The translations under genes were made by a program, and so were the position numbers. A stretch of 64,000 nt of DNA from Hallerella succinigenes. GTDB taxonomy: Bacteria; Fibrobacterota; Fibrobacteria; Fibrobacterales; Fibrobacteraceae. Under the pieces are notes generated by a model that saw only the letters and a list, made by a program, of their open reading frames with translations, had not been told where the DNA came from and searched no databases. The DNA is taken from contig NZ_PGEX01000001.1 of the NCBI RefSeq assembly GCF_002797675.1, positions 1,550,001 through 1,614,000 of the forward strand, read 5' to 3'. How positions within the stretch are numbered: the stretch's first letter is position 1; each line of letters starts with the position of its first letter. Of this stretch, positions 53,998-64,000 are shown one piece after another.

Positions 53998-54799
53998 TAA
54001 GCCCGTAGTTTTTTCTGCAAAGGGAGTCAGCAAAACTTTTGGTGCTGGCAAAAATTTGAAGACCGCTGTCGATAATGTGACCTTCGACATTTATGACGAA
54101 GAATTCATTTCGATCGTGGGCGGTTCGGGCTGCGGTAAATCCGTTCTTGCAAAGATCATGCTCGGCCTTTACAAACCGACGGAAGGCGAATTCACTTATC
54201 GCGGAGCTCCGATCAAGAATCAGAAGTCTCATTGGAACGAAGTCCAGTTTGTTTTCCAGGATCCGTTTGGATGCTTTAACCAGTTCTTCACCATTCGCAG
54301 CCAGCTTGAAGATGCTCTGAACATTCTCAAGGACAAGCCGAGTAAGGAAGAAATCCGCCAACGTGTCGATGAAGGCTTGATGGCGGTGAACGTGAAACCG
54401 GAAGATATCGAAGGTAAATATCCGTTCGAACTTTCCGGCGGCCAGATGCAGCGAATGCTTCTTGCCCGTATCTTTGCTCTTCGTCCGAAGGTTTTGATCG
54501 CTGACGAAGCGACATCCATGGTGGACGCTTGCGTTCGTGCTAACATCCTTGACTATCTTCGTAAGTTGAAAGATCAGCTGAAGATGACGGTCGTGTTTGT
54601 GACTCACGATATCGGTCTTGCAAACTATGTTTCGGATCGCATTTTCATTATGCATAAGGGAAAAATCGTGAACCAGGGAACTCCGGCAGAAGTCCTCGAC
54701 AACACGAGTGAACCGAACACGCTGAAGTTGCTCGACGACATTCCTGAAGTCCACAAGACGGAATGGATTCCGAACAGCCACCGCGCGAAAAAAGCTTAG
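53987..54799 (+). CDS. OppF-type ATP-binding protein
   Basis: 270 residues: Walker A GGSGCGKS, Q-loop FVFQDPFGCFNQ, signature LSGGQMQRMLLAR, Walker B VLIADEATSMVD (Ala in place of the usual Pro) and H-loop VTHDIGL. It is the last gene of the transporter operon and would form a heterodimer with the OppD-type subunit. It lacks the cysteine-rich tail and is shorter than usual OppF. Confidence 0.93.
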   Translation: MQSDKPVVFSAKGVSKTFGAGKNLKTAVDNVTFDIYDEEFISIVGGSGCGKSVLAKIMLGLYKPTEGEFTYRGAPIKNQKSHWNEVQFVFQDPFGCFNQFFTIRSQLEDALNILKDKPSKEEIRQRVDEGLMAVNVKPEDIEGKYPFELSGGQMQRMLLARIFALRPKVLIADEATSMVDACVRANILDYLRKLKDQLKMTVVFVTHDIGLANYVSDRIFIMHKGKIVNQGTPAEVLDNTSEPNTLKLLDDIPEVHKTEWIPNSHRAKKA

Positions 54800-54820
54800 C
54801 GGTTTTGAAATAGCTTGTTC

Positions 54821-54850
54821 AAGAGGCGTCGCGGTTGGCGGCGCTTCCTT
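54821..54850 (+). terminator. Weak terminator-like hairpin after the opp operon
   Basis: GCGTCGC and GCGGCGC pair (one G-T) around GGTTG; the following T-run is interrupted (TTCCTTGTT). Confidence 0.35.
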
Positions 54851-54915
54851 GTTATAGGCAAGATGCCTTAGGAAAGGGCATATCGATCCGAATTTTTAAT
54901 TGAAAGGAGAATAGC

Positions 54916-56676
54916 ATGGGTTGGTGTATAAAATGGGGTTTGGGAATGTTGGCCGCCGTGATGTCGCTCCCGGCGATTTCCCTTGCGGCGATAGAGGTAC
55001 GGGTGGATTCCAAAGCGGGAATACAAAAAATTTCCCCGTATATTTTCGGGAAAAACATCAGCGGTTTAAATGATGCAGAAACAAGTGATCCTGCTAAAAT
55101 CGCTGCGGAAGATTCGACCATCAAACGGATGAACGAAATCGGCTTTCGTTTTTTCCGGGCGAATAACGGGAACAACGCGACGCGTTACAATTGGCGTAAA
55201 AAATTGACCGTACACCCGGACTGGTACAATAATGTCTATCCCCACGACTGGGACATAACCGCCAAAACGATTCAGGATAAGCTTCCCGGCGCTAATGCCA
55301 TGTATGCGTTCCAGCTTTCGGGCTATGCCGCTTCATCTGCCGATTATAATTTTAAGGATTGGGATTTTTTTCAAACGAATGGCTCGTGGGCCAAATCCAC
55401 TTTGGATCTAGCTGGTGGTGGTGTAGCTTCTGCCGATGGACAGACCGCATTGAAAACGGGGGATTACTCCCTTTACAACGAGGAGTGGCCAGCGGATTCG
55501 ACGGTTGCCATTTTGAACCATTGGAAGGACGATGTGAAGTTGGACATGAAAAGGTTTGAATACTGGAGCATGGACAATGAAATGGAAATTTGGAGCGGGA
55601 CGCACAGCGACTTGCCGCTGACCGTAACGCAGCAATTTTTGGTCGAACGTTATTTGGACGTGGCGAAGAAAGCCAAAAAGGCTTGGAAAGATATCAAGCT
55701 GACGGGTCCTGTGGCGGCGAACGAATGGCAATGGTGCGGAGTGGATTCCGACCCGAATGCGGCGGAGGAGCGCAATTATTGCTGGCTGGAATACTTTATC
55801 AAAAAAGTGGCCGAAGCGCAAAAGGCAAGTGGCGTCAAATTGCTGGATGTTTTGGACATTCACTGGTATCCGACGGAAAAAACATACGAAGATCGCATCA
55901 ACTGGCATCGGGTATTTTTCGATACGACATACGTTTATCCGGGAGCAAACGGCATAAAAAAAGTTAACGGTGGCTGGGATAATTCTATCGTCAAAGAATT
56001 TATTTTCAAACGCCTGAACGATTGGATGAATGCCTACTTTGGAAAAAATCACGGCATTGGTTTAGGATTGACGGAAACGGATTTGACAACGGACGACGCC
56101 ATGCTGACAGCGCTGATCTACGCATCTTTTTTGGGAACGTTCATGGACAACGGCGTGGAATTGTTCACTCCTTGGAGTTGGGGGGACGGCATGGATGAAG
56201 TGGTTCACCTGTTCATTCGCTACGGCCACGAATTTCGGGTCGCATCGACCTCTAGCAATGATTCCCTGGTGTCCGCCTATTCATCGGTGACAGAATCGCA
56301 GGATTCGATGACGATTATTTTGGTGAACCGCTCCGAAAAAATGTCGCAGGCGGTGAATTTGTCGGTAGAAAATTTTGAGGCACTGCCGCAGGTGCAAACG
56401 CTCACCCTTTCGGATTTGTCCGGCGAAACTTTTGTATCTCACACGGAAAACGCCCTGCGGCACGGAACCGCCGTGGCAAGCGACGCCAAATTTTCTCTTG
56501 AACTTCCCGCGAAGTCCATTACGGCGCTTCTTTTGATACATCAAAACCCGACGTCCATTCCCAAGAAAACCCTTCGTTCCGTTAAGAAAAAATCCGGCAC
56601 GCCCCGGTATGTGAACGGGAGAATTGCCAAGGAAAAGGCGACCGGCTCCTATCCGACGCCCACCTTTGCAAAATAA
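54916..56676 (+). CDS. Secreted glycoside hydrolase family 44 enzyme (endoglucanase/xyloglucanase type)
   Basis: 586 residues with a signal peptide (cleavage near SLAA). The catalytic domain follows the GH44 pattern: ISPYIFGKNISG near the start, FRFFRANNGNNATRYNW in two segments, WSMDNEMEIW with the probable acid/base (E222), LDVLDIHWYP, GLTETD with the probable nucleophile (E387), and ALIYASFLGTFMDNGVELF, then a beta-sandwich part. GH44 enzymes cut cellulose or xyloglucan chains internally. The C-terminus is a basic tail (KKTLRSVKKKS...). AAAGGAG precedes the ATG. It ends 18 bp before the EF-G-like gene, an unusual neighbour. Confidence 0.85.
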   Translation: MGWCIKWGLGMLAAVMSLPAISLAAIEVRVDSKAGIQKISPYIFGKNISGLNDAETSDPAKIAAEDSTIKRMNEIGFRFFRANNGNNATRYNWRKKLTVHPDWYNNVYPHDWDITAKTIQDKLPGANAMYAFQLSGYAASSADYNFKDWDFFQTNGSWAKSTLDLAGGGVASADGQTALKTGDYSLYNEEWPADSTVAILNHWKDDVKLDMKRFEYWSMDNEMEIWSGTHSDLPLTVTQQFLVERYLDVAKKAKKAWKDIKLTGPVAANEWQWCGVDSDPNAAEERNYCWLEYFIKKVAEAQKASGVKLLDVLDIHWYPTEKTYEDRINWHRVFFDTTYVYPGANGIKKVNGGWDNSIVKEFIFKRLNDWMNAYFGKNHGIGLGLTETDLTTDDAMLTALIYASFLGTFMDNGVELFTPWSWGDGMDEVVHLFIRYGHEFRVASTSSNDSLVSAYSSVTESQDSMTIILVNRSEKMSQAVNLSVENFEALPQVQTLTLSDLSGETFVSHTENALRHGTAVASDAKFSLELPAKSITALLLIHQNPTSIPKKTLRSVKKKSGTPRYVNGRIAKEKATGSYPTPTFAK

Positions 56677-56694
56677 GCCGGATAGAATTCGCGC

Positions 56695-58629
56695 ATGCAG
56701 CCCATTCGTAACATCGCTATTCTAGCTCACGTGGATGCGGGCAAGACGACCCTTTCTGAACGTATTCTGTTCACCGCAGGGGAAGTCCGTCGTCCCGGTG
56801 ACGTAGAAGATGGCCTTGCGACCATGGACTATCTTCCGGAAGAACGGGAACGCGGTATTACAATCGAAGCGGGCGTCGCTCATTTTGAATGGCGAAACAT
56901 CTGGTTCAATTTCATCGATACGCCGGGGCATGTGGACTTTGGCGCAGAAGTCGATATGGCGCTTTCTTCCGTAGAAGGGGCCATCTTGATCGTCTCTGCC
57001 GCGGACGGCGTTGAAACGCAAACGCTTTCTGCGTGGAAGAAGCTTCGCAAAAAAGGAATCCGCACGCTTGTCTACATCAACAAGCTCGACAACCCGGACT
57101 TTTCTCTCGATGAAACCTTGATCGCTATTGAGGAACATCTGGGTGCACGCCCCGTGTTGCTTTCCATTCCGGAATACGCACAAATTAATGGTGCGACGAA
57201 GATTGCATCGGAACTTGACGTCATCAGCGGTACAAGGCTTATCCAATCCGAAGGCAAGGAAGAGGCGAAAAAGCTTTCCGCCAAGGATCCTGCCGCGGCA
57301 AAGCTTCAAGGCGCTTACGCCGAAGCGGTCGAAGCCGCCTCGGAATTCGACGATGAAATTCTTTCCCTCGCCATGGACGGTGAGAAGGTCCCCCCGAAAA
57401 CGCTTATCCGCGGACTTGCAGAACTTTGTGCATCCGACAAGTATGTGCTTTGCTATGCAGGCTCTGCCAAAGAAAACTTCGGCGTGCGAAGCCTCATGAC
57501 AGGACTTTCGTTTTTCCTTCCGCCGCCGCCCAAGTTCCCGGCGAATTGCCTGGGCGAAGTGGTGCGCTTAAGACATTTTTCCGACATGGATGAAATCGCG
57601 CTCTTCCGCAGCATGGCAAATCTTTCGAGTGAAAAATTTCCGAGCGATTTTGAATTTTTCCGCCTAAAGGCATCTACGCTTGAACCTGTGCAGCAGATTG
57701 TCGCAGGCGACATCTACGCTCTGCGTTCTCCGAAGCCTCTTTCGCTCGGTTCCCGCCTTTCCGTTAAAGGAAATGTGCTCCAGAATTCGGGAACTTCTTC
57801 TGAAGTCTATGATCCGCTGCTACAGACCCACGTGGAATGTATCCGCGCAGAAGATTACACTTCTGTCGAAAAAAGCCTTCAGCTCTTGACGCGGATGGAT
57901 CCGTCCGTTCGCATTACTCCTCACCCGGAAGCGGGCTACTGGGTTTTACATACGGTGGGGGAGGTGCAGCTCGAAGTTGTCATGGAACGACTCAAACGTG
58001 AATTTGGTTGTGATGTTCGGGCGGGAAGTCCCGAAGTCATGTGGCTGGAACGCTTGCGAAAAAAGCTCGGTCCCGTCGAAAATTCTTTCCAGGCGGGCCC
58101 GTTTAAGGTAGAGCTCTCTCTATCTGCAAAGCCTCTTTCGGAATCCGAAAAGGATATTCGTCTTTCCGGGGAATTCTTGGAAGAAGCGCCCCCTGAGATT
58201 CTTGCCGGTATCCGTTCTGCGCTTCTCGAAAGTGCTGAAGTCGGATTTTTGGGCAAAGGCCCCCTCGTCGGCGTGGAGTTTCAGATTGGATTCTTCGACT
58301 GCGAAGGCTCGGTCTCCGTTCCGATGATCAAAAAGGCTTGCTCTGACGCGGTCATCAAATTGATACATGCCTCCGACATCGTCCTGTACGAGCCGTATAT
58401 GGAACTTTCCCTCGAATGTCCGGCGGAATATGCAGGAATGCTCAGCGGGGATATCCAATCCCGCGAAGGCAAAATTATCGAAATCGGCGGTGACGGAATT
58501 ATGCATTCGTTCAAGGCAGAGCTTCCGCTCCGAAATCTTTTCGGGTATGCAACGTCGGTCCGTTCCGGTTGTAAGGGACGTGCACAATATTCAATCCGCC
58601 TTTTAGGGTATAGAGTCCACAATATCTAG
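56695..58629 (+). CDS. EF-G/Tet(M)-like translational GTPase
   Basis: The 644-residue protein has GTPase motifs AHVDAGKTT (11-19), RGITIEA, DTPGH, NKLD and GSAKENFGV, then domains II-V (LTRMDPSVRITPHPEAGY, VGEVQLEVVMERLKREFG, a final YEPYMELSLECP). It is about 50 residues shorter than canonical EF-G, and its G-domain and late G5 motif resemble ribosomal-protection proteins such as Tet(M) and the EF-G-like class. It lies where fusA normally is, directly before tuf and the S10 operon. Whether it is a translocase, recycling factor or protection protein cannot be decided from sequence reading. Confidence 0.85.
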   Translation: MQPIRNIAILAHVDAGKTTLSERILFTAGEVRRPGDVEDGLATMDYLPEERERGITIEAGVAHFEWRNIWFNFIDTPGHVDFGAEVDMALSSVEGAILIVSAADGVETQTLSAWKKLRKKGIRTLVYINKLDNPDFSLDETLIAIEEHLGARPVLLSIPEYAQINGATKIASELDVISGTRLIQSEGKEEAKKLSAKDPAAAKLQGAYAEAVEAASEFDDEILSLAMDGEKVPPKTLIRGLAELCASDKYVLCYAGSAKENFGVRSLMTGLSFFLPPPPKFPANCLGEVVRLRHFSDMDEIALFRSMANLSSEKFPSDFEFFRLKASTLEPVQQIVAGDIYALRSPKPLSLGSRLSVKGNVLQNSGTSSEVYDPLLQTHVECIRAEDYTSVEKSLQLLTRMDPSVRITPHPEAGYWVLHTVGEVQLEVVMERLKREFGCDVRAGSPEVMWLERLRKKLGPVENSFQAGPFKVELSLSAKPLSESEKDIRLSGEFLEEAPPEILAGIRSALLESAEVGFLGKGPLVGVEFQIGFFDCEGSVSVPMIKKACSDAVIKLIHASDIVLYEPYMELSLECPAEYAGMLSGDIQSREGKIIEIGGDGIMHSFKAELPLRNLFGYATSVRSGCKGRAQYSIRLLGYRVHNI

Positions 58630-58681
58630 TGGCGAACCTACCCTGTTTGTATATTTTTTGTAAAATATTTTTCAAAAAGTC

Positions 58682-58709
58682 TTGTCTTTTCATAAAAAAC
58701 AACTAAATT
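58682..58709 (+). promoter_or_regulatory. Promoter for tuf2 and the S10 operon
   Basis: TTGTCT (58682-58687), a 16-bp spacer, and TAAATT (58704-58709), preceded by AT-rich sequence. The leader to tuf would be about 105 nt. Confidence 0.5.
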
Positions 58710-58820
58710 TGGGACTCCAATTTCGGGAAGTAGCGCTTCCTATGCTTTCCGAAGTATCAGGGTGAAATGTTTCATCCGCTGACTTGAAGCGATAAACCTT
58801 CTGGTGAAGAAGAGGAAAAA

Positions 58821-60005
58821 ATGGCAAAAGAACATTTTGAAAGAACCAAGCCGCATTGCAACATTGGCACAATCGGCCACGTTGACCACGGTAAGACGAC
58901 CCTGACGGCCGCAATTTGCACGACTCTCGCTGCAAAGGGCCTCGCTGCTGCAAAGAAGTTCGATGAAATCGACAATGCACCGGAAGAAAAGGCTCGTGGT
59001 ATCACGATCAATACCTCCCACGTGGAATACCAGACTGCAAACCGTCACTACGCACACGTCGACTGCCCGGGGCACGCCGACTACGTCAAGAACATGGTGA
59101 CCGGTGCCGCCCAGATGGACGGCGCAATCCTCGTCGTCGCGGCGACTGACGGCCCGATGCCGCAGACCCGCGAACACATCCTTCTCGCCCACCAGGTCGG
59201 CGTTCCTAAGATCGTCGTGTTCCTGAACAAGTGCGACATGGTCGACGATCCGGAACTCCTCGAACTCGTCGAAGAAGAAGTCCGCGACCTCCTCAAGCAG
59301 TACGGCTACGACGGCGACAACACCCCGATCGTCCGCGGCTCCGCACTCAAGGCCCTCGAAGGCGACGCGGAATACCAGGAAAAGATCATGGAACTCATGG
59401 CTGCTGTCGACGAATACATCCCGCAGCCGGCACGCGAAACCGAAAAGCCGTTCCTCATGCCGATCGAAGACGTGTTCACGATCACCGGTCGCGGCACCGT
59501 CGCGACGGGCCGTATCGAACGCGGTATCGTCCGTCTCAACGACAAGGTCGAACGTATCGGTCTCGGCGAAACCACCGAATACGTCGTCACGGGCGTGGAA
59601 ATGTTCCGCAAGCTCCTCGACGACGCCCAGGCAGGCGACAACGTCGGCCTCCTCCTCCGCGGCGCAGAAAAGAAGGACATCATCCGCGGCATGGTTCTCG
59701 CCGCTCCGAAGTCCGTCACCCCGCACGCCCACTTCAAGGGCCAGATCTACGTTCTCAAGAAGGAAGAAGGTGGCCGTCATACTCCGTTCATGAACGGCTA
59801 TCGTCCGCAGTTCTACTTCCGCACGACCGACGTTACCGGTACGATCAAGCTTCCGGAAGGCATCGAAATGGTGACTCCGGGCGACACCGTCACGATCGAC
59901 GTCGAACTCATCGCACCTGTTGCTATGGAACAGCAGCTCCGCTTCGCAATCCGCGAAGGTGGCCGTACGGTCGGTGCTGGTTCCGTCACTGAAATCATCA
60001 AGTAA
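58821..60005 (+). CDS. tuf: Elongation factor Tu (copy 2)
   Basis: The 394-residue protein is the same as copy 1 at 28.7 kb. The nucleotide sequences differ at only about six third-codon positions, and the match continues about 17 bp past the stop into the ribosome binding site of the next gene, while the upstream sequences are unrelated. This is what gene conversion between duplicated tuf genes produces. It is preceded by GAGGAAAAA and followed by rpsJ. Confidence 0.98.
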   Translation: MAKEHFERTKPHCNIGTIGHVDHGKTTLTAAICTTLAAKGLAAAKKFDEIDNAPEEKARGITINTSHVEYQTANRHYAHVDCPGHADYVKNMVTGAAQMDGAILVVAATDGPMPQTREHILLAHQVGVPKIVVFLNKCDMVDDPELLELVEEEVRDLLKQYGYDGDNTPIVRGSALKALEGDAEYQEKIMELMAAVDEYIPQPARETEKPFLMPIEDVFTITGRGTVATGRIERGIVRLNDKVERIGLGETTEYVVTGVEMFRKLLDDAQAGDNVGLLLRGAEKKDIIRGMVLAAPKSVTPHAHFKGQIYVLKKEEGGRHTPFMNGYRPQFYFRTTDVTGTIKLPEGIEMVTPGDTVTIDVELIAPVAMEQQLRFAIREGGRTVGAGSVTEIIK

Positions 60006-60014
60006 GGAATAACA

Positions 60015-60323
60015 ATGGCTGGTGAACGCATTCGTATTTGCTTGAAGTCGTTCGATCATCGCATGATTGATCGTTCCGCTCAAGATATCGTAAATACGGC
60101 AAAGAACACGGGAGCCCGCATCGCGGGTCCGATCCCTCTCCCGACCAAGATTCAGAAGTACACGGTTCTTCGCTCTCCGCATGTCAATAAGGCGTCCCGT
60201 GAACAGTTTGAATCTCGTACCCACAAACGCTTGATTGACATTCTGGACGCTACTCCGCAGACCGTTGATTCCCTGATGAAGTTGGAATTGCCGGCAGGTG
60301 TCGAAGTCGAAATTAAGGTGTAA
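60015..60323 (+). CDS. rpsJ: 30S ribosomal protein S10
   Basis: 102 residues: [37 protein letters not shown] and [11 protein letters not shown]. First gene of the S10 operon. In other bacteria S10 is also NusE, a NusG partner in antitermination. Confidence 0.97.
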   Translation: MAGERIRICLKSFDHRMIDRSAQDIVNTAKNTGARIAGPIPLPTKIQKYTVLRSPHVNKASREQFESRTHKRLIDILDATPQTVDSLMKLELPAGVEVEIKV

Positions 60324-60328
60324 TACAA

Positions 60329-60946
60329 ATGAACGGTATTCTTGCAAAGAAGCTGGGAATGACCCAAGTATTCACGGATAACGGAGAATGCGTTCCGGTA
60401 ACGGTTCTCGAAGCTGGTCCGTGCGTGGTCGTTTGCCACAAGACTGAAGAAAAAGACGGCTATACCGCAATTCAGGTCGGTTTTGGTCTCGTCAAGGAAT
60501 CTCGCGCAGATAAGGCAACCATTGGTCACTTCAAGAAGGCTAACCTCGATGTTCGCGGTTATCTCGCTGAATTTGACGTGGAAAACCTCGAAGAATGGCC
60601 GATCGGCAAGGAATTCGGCGCTGCTGATTTCGCAGAAGTGAAGACTGTTGACGTTTCGGGTATCTCGAAGGGGCATGGTTTCTCTGGTACTGTGAAGCGT
60701 CACGGTTTCCACACGGGTCCTCGTGGTCACGGTACTCACAACATCCGTGAACCGGGTGGTCTTTCTGCTCACTCTTATCCGGGTCGTGTTTTCCCGGGTA
60801 AGCGTATGGCTGGTCAATATGGTAACAAGAAGGTCACAGTCAAGCACCTCCAGGTGGTCAAGGTTGACGGTGAACGCAATTTGATCTTTGTTCGCGGTGC
60901 TGTTCCGGGCCCGAAGAATGGAGTCATCGTGGTGAGGAAAGGCTAA
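60329..60946 (+). CDS. rplC: 50S ribosomal protein L3
   Basis: 205 residues: [12 protein letters not shown] at the N-terminus, then [29 protein letters not shown] and [16 protein letters not shown]. Its stop codon overlaps the rplD start by one base. Confidence 0.97.
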   Translation: MNGILAKKLGMTQVFTDNGECVPVTVLEAGPCVVVCHKTEEKDGYTAIQVGFGLVKESRADKATIGHFKKANLDVRGYLAEFDVENLEEWPIGKEFGAADFAEVKTVDVSGISKGHGFSGTVKRHGFHTGPRGHGTHNIREPGGLSAHSYPGRVFPGKRMAGQYGNKKVTVKHLQVVKVDGERNLIFVRGAVPGPKNGVIVVRKG

Positions 60947-61569
60947 TGGCAAAGGCAAAGCTCTACGCCGCTAGCGGCGAATTTAAGAACGAAATCGATC
61001 TCCCGGCCGTTTTCGATACTGAGGTTAACAAGGTCTGCATTTACTTGCACATCAAGGCAATCCTCAACAACCGTCGTCAGGGTACTGCTCAGACCAAGAC
61101 TCGCTCTCAGGTCAGCGGTGGTACGACAAAGCCGTGGAAGCAGAAGGGTACCGGTCGCGCTCGCGCTGGTCAGAACACTTCCGCAATCTGGGTCCGTGGT
61201 AACAAGGCTCATGGTCCGAAGTCCCACGACTACTTCGAAAAGGTGAACAAGAAGGTGAAGCGTCTCGCTTTCCATTCTGCCCTTTCCGACAAGGCTCAGG
61301 AAGGCAAGATCCTCGTGTTCGAAAGCCTCTCTTTCGAAACTCCGAAGACCAAGGACTTCCTCTCTGTGGTTAAGAAGGCTGGCCTCGAACAGCGCAATGC
61401 GCTTTTCCTCGTCGGTTCGAACGATAAGAATCTCCGTCTCTCCTCCGCCAACGTTCCTTGGGTTCGTACGGCTCGCGTGCAGGACGTGAACACTTACGAT
61501 CTCGTTCGTGCAAACAATATCGCGATCTCCCAGGAAGCTCTGGGTGAACTCACTGGAGGTTCCAGATGA
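60946..61569 (+). CDS. rplD: 50S ribosomal protein L4
   Basis: 207 residues: [21 protein letters not shown] followed by [15 protein letters not shown], the conserved exit-tunnel loop, and later [14 protein letters not shown]. Translationally coupled to rplC (TAATG) and overlapping rplW by 4 bp. In enterobacteria L4 represses the operon; no leader hairpin of that kind was recognised here. Confidence 0.97.
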   Translation: MAKAKLYAASGEFKNEIDLPAVFDTEVNKVCIYLHIKAILNNRRQGTAQTKTRSQVSGGTTKPWKQKGTGRARAGQNTSAIWVRGNKAHGPKSHDYFEKVNKKVKRLAFHSALSDKAQEGKILVFESLSFETPKTKDFLSVVKKAGLEQRNALFLVGSNDKNLRLSSANVPWVRTARVQDVNTYDLVRANNIAISQEALGELTGGSR

Positions 61570-61868
61570 AAGAACTCCACGAAATTCTGAAAGAACCGCA
61601 CATCACTGAAAGTTCTTCCAAGAATATGGTTAACCCGCGCACGGGTGTCCACCAGTATGTTTTCAAGGTCGGTCTTGATGCTACCAAGCAGGAAATCAAG
61701 AATGCAATCGAATCCCGCTTTGGCGTGAAGGTTGATTCCGTGAATACCTTGATCAACCGTGGCAAGATGAAACGTGTTCGTATGGCTGTAGGCAAGAAGT
61801 CCAACTGGAAGAAGGCTTACATCACATTGAAGGCTGGCAACAAGATTGCCGAGTTTGAAGGAGTGTAA
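61566..61868 (+). CDS. rplW: 50S ribosomal protein L23
   Basis: 100 residues: [31 protein letters not shown] and [14 protein letters not shown]. It lies at the tunnel exit, where signal recognition particle and trigger factor dock. Confidence 0.96.
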   Translation: MKELHEILKEPHITESSSKNMVNPRTGVHQYVFKVGLDATKQEIKNAIESRFGVKVDSVNTLINRGKMKRVRMAVGKKSNWKKAYITLKAGNKIAEFEGV

Positions 61869-61870
61869 CT

Positions 61871-62704
61871 ATGGGTCTGAAAAGCTATAGACCTCTTACC
61901 CCGACTCTGCGTTACAAGCAGCTGAACGATAAGAAGGAAATCACTGCTGACAAGCCGTACAAGCCTCTTACCGTTGGCAAGAAGCGCAGCTCTGGCCGTA
62001 GCAACGTTGGTGAAATCACTTCCCGTCGTCGCGGTGGTGGCCACAAGAAGGCTTACCGTATTATTGACTTCAAGCGTAATCGTGTTGGTATTCCGTGCAC
62101 GGTTGAAACGATTGAATACGATCCGAACCGTTCTGCGCGCATCGCTCTCGTGAAGTATGCAGATGGCAAGCGTCAGTACATCATCGCTCCGGCTAACATC
62201 AAGGTCGGCGATGTGCTCAACTCCGGTGTCGGTGCTGAATACCGCATTGGTAATGCTCTTCCGCTGAAGGACATTCCGCTCAACGCTACGATTCACAACG
62301 TCGAAATGATTCCGGGCAAGGGTGCTCAGATTGCTCGATCCGCCGGTGCTGGTGCGGAACTCATTGCGAAGGATGGCAAGCTCTGCCAGGTCCGTCTCCC
62401 GAGTGGTGAAATCCGCTACATTCCGGAAGATGCTCTCGCAACGATCGGCCAGGTTTCCAACATCGACCACATGAATGAATCTTCGGGTTCTGCAGGTCGA
62501 TCCCGTTGGCTCGGTATTCGTCCGTCCGTTCGCGGTGTCGTGATGAACCCGGTCGACCACCCGCTCGGTGGTGGTGAAGGTCGAACCTCTGGTGGTCGTC
62601 ACCCGGTTTCTCCGTGGGGCAAGCCGGCCAAGGGTAAGAAAACTCGTAACAACAAGCGTACAGACCACTACATCGTGCGTCGTCGCCAGAAGAAGAGGGC
62701 ATAA
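61871..62704 (+). CDS. rplB: 50S ribosomal protein L2
   Basis: 277 residues: [19 protein letters not shown], the RNA-binding core, and the conserved late segment [18 protein letters not shown] with the histidine near the peptidyl-transferase centre, ending in a basic tail (RRRQKKRA). Confidence 0.98.
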   Translation: MGLKSYRPLTPTLRYKQLNDKKEITADKPYKPLTVGKKRSSGRSNVGEITSRRRGGGHKKAYRIIDFKRNRVGIPCTVETIEYDPNRSARIALVKYADGKRQYIIAPANIKVGDVLNSGVGAEYRIGNALPLKDIPLNATIHNVEMIPGKGAQIARSAGAGAELIAKDGKLCQVRLPSGEIRYIPEDALATIGQVSNIDHMNESSGSAGRSRWLGIRPSVRGVVMNPVDHPLGGGEGRTSGGRHPVSPWGKPAKGKKTRNNKRTDHYIVRRRQKKRA

Positions 62705-62707
62705 GCT

Positions 62708-62988
<281 letters not shown>

Positions 62989-62989
<1 letters not shown>

Positions 62990-63345
62990 TGAAAGCTACA
63001 GCAAAAGTAAAGAATATCCGCTACGGTGTGCTCAAGCTCCGTTTGGTTACGGATTTGGTTCGTGGCAAGTCTGTTGATCAGGCTTTCGCAATTCTCTCCG
63101 TTCTTCGCAACAAGAAGAAGGGTGCTCCGATCGTCGAAAACGCTCTCAAGTCCGCTGTTGCGAACTTCAAGCAGAAGGCTCCGGGTGCAGTCACTACGGA
63201 AGAACTCAAGATCGATTCCATCTATGCTGATGGTGCTACGATTATGAAGCGTATGCGTCCGCGTTCCCATGGTAGCGCAGACCGTATCGCCAAGCCTTTG
63301 TCCCACTTGACCGTCGTTGTTGCTGACAACGCTGATAAGGAGTAA
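62989..63345 (+). CDS. rplV: 50S ribosomal protein L22
   Basis: 118 residues: VRGKSVDQAFAILSVL, NALKSAVANFKQK and the tunnel-loop hairpin MKRMRPRSHGSADRI. The start overlaps the rpsS stop (TAATG). Confidence 0.96.
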
Positions 63346-63348
63346 ACT

Positions 63349-64000
63349 ATGGGTCAGAAATCTCATCCGTATGGTCTTCGTCTCGGCGTTATCGATGACT
63401 GGCAGTCCAAGTGGTATGCCGAAAACGATAAGTTCGCAGACTTCCTTTATGAAGATATCGTCCTCCGTCGCTACTTGATGAAGCGCTTCGAACATGCCTC
63501 CCTTGCTAAGGTAGGTATCGAACGCACCGTCAAAAAGGTGAACGTGAACCTCTTCACCGCCCGTCCGGGTGTCGTGATTGGTAAAAAGGGCGAAGAATTG
63601 GATCGTTTGAAGAGCGAACTCCAATATCTTACCGGCAAAGAAATCTATATTAGCGTCCACGAAATCAAGCGTCCGGAAGCTGATGCGAAGCTCGTTGCCG
63701 AAAACATTGCTCGTCAACTTGAAAAGCGTGTTTCCTTCCGTCGCGCGATGAAGCGTGCGATGCAGAGTGCAATGCGCATGGGCGTCGAAGGCGTGAAGAT
63801 TCAGTGCGGTGGCCGTCTCGGTGGTGCTGAAATCGCTCGTGTTGAAAAGTATGCTGAAGGTCGCGTACCTCTGCACACCCTTCGTGCTGATATCGATTAT
63901 GCAACTGCTACCGCTAAGACCGTTTACGGTTCTGTCGGTATCAAGGTCTGGATCATGCACGGCGAAAAAATTGGTAAGGACGTTTTCACGGCCGAACCGA
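63349..64000 (+). CDS. rpsC: 30S ribosomal protein S3 (3' end outside window)
   Basis: The visible 217 codons cover most of S3: [14 protein letters not shown], the KH domain with [17 protein letters not shown], and the C-terminal domain [14 protein letters not shown]...[14 protein letters not shown]. The frame is open to the window edge. The ATG follows AAGGAG. Confidence 0.97.
   Translation, partial: MGQKSHPYGLRLGVIDDWQSKWYAENDKFADFLYEDIVLRRYLMKRFEHASLAKVGIERTVKKVNVNLFTARPGVVIGKKGEELDRLKSELQYLTGKEIYISVHEIKRPEADAKLVAENIARQLEKRVSFRRAMKRAMQSAMRMGVEGVKIQCGGRLGGAEIARVEKYAEGRVPLHTLRADIDYATATAKTVYGSVGIKVWIMHGEKIGKDVFTAEP

Overview
The window looks like a chromosome segment from the Fibrobacter lineage (Fibrobacterota). 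The evidence is a lipoprotein with the 'Fibrobacter succinogenes major paralogous' (FISUMP) domain at 43.2 kb, secreted glycoside hydrolases (a GH44-type enzyme and a clan GH-A enzyme with a CBM6-like module), a secreted protein ending in a FlgD-like module at the left edge, and -10 boxes that repeatedly read TATATT. All family assignments come from reading the translated sequence; no database search was run.

Layout. 0-3.1 kb: end of a large secreted protein and an ABC-F ATPase. 3.1-6.2 kb: an insertion hot spot, with a DUF285 repeat protein and an IS5/IS1182-like element inserted at the 3' end of an IS30-type transposase gene. 6.3-15.2 kb: an accessory island, all on the minus strand. It encodes a tandem AAA+ ATPase, a WYL regulator, an unknown protein, a MoxR ATPase, a DUF2201/VWA protein and a coupled 29-residue ORF, followed by a broken DUF4143 ATPase and a cysteine-containing orphan. 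Four promoters here share one palindromic operator (GCGAC-N7-GTCGC) placed exactly 10 bp before the -10 box. IS3 and IS4 remnants bound the island on the right (15.2-15.7 kb). 15.7-28.2 kb: chromosomal genes, including membrane proteins, a GroES-like protein, a degenerate RavA-like protein, ferrochelatase with an outer-membrane barrel, an apparent LOG-kinase-rhomboid-like-nuoA operon, a metallophosphoesterase and a thioesterase.

28.3-42.9 kb: the translation/transcription block tRNA-Thr, tRNA-Tyr, tRNA-Thr, tuf, rpmG, tRNA-Trp, secE, nusG, rplK-A-J-L, rpoB, rpoC, rpsL, rpsG. 43-56.7 kb: about 13.7 kb of unrelated genes (FISUMP lipoprotein, gene remnants, a glycoside hydrolase, enolase, a five-gene Opp-type peptide transporter, GH44) splitting the str operon. 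56.7-64 kb: a divergent EF-G-like GTPase in the fusA position, a second nearly identical tuf, then the S10 operon (rpsJ, rplC, rplD, rplW, rplB, rpsS, rplV, rpsC), running off the right edge.

The best candidate for an undescribed system is the WYL-controlled island: three AAA+ modules in two proteins, a VWA adaptor whose metallopeptidase-like N-terminus has lost its HExxH zinc motif, two unrecognised proteins, and one shared operator. This composition resembles the MoxR-VWA conflict/chaperone systems described in the literature. A defence or stress role is inference only.
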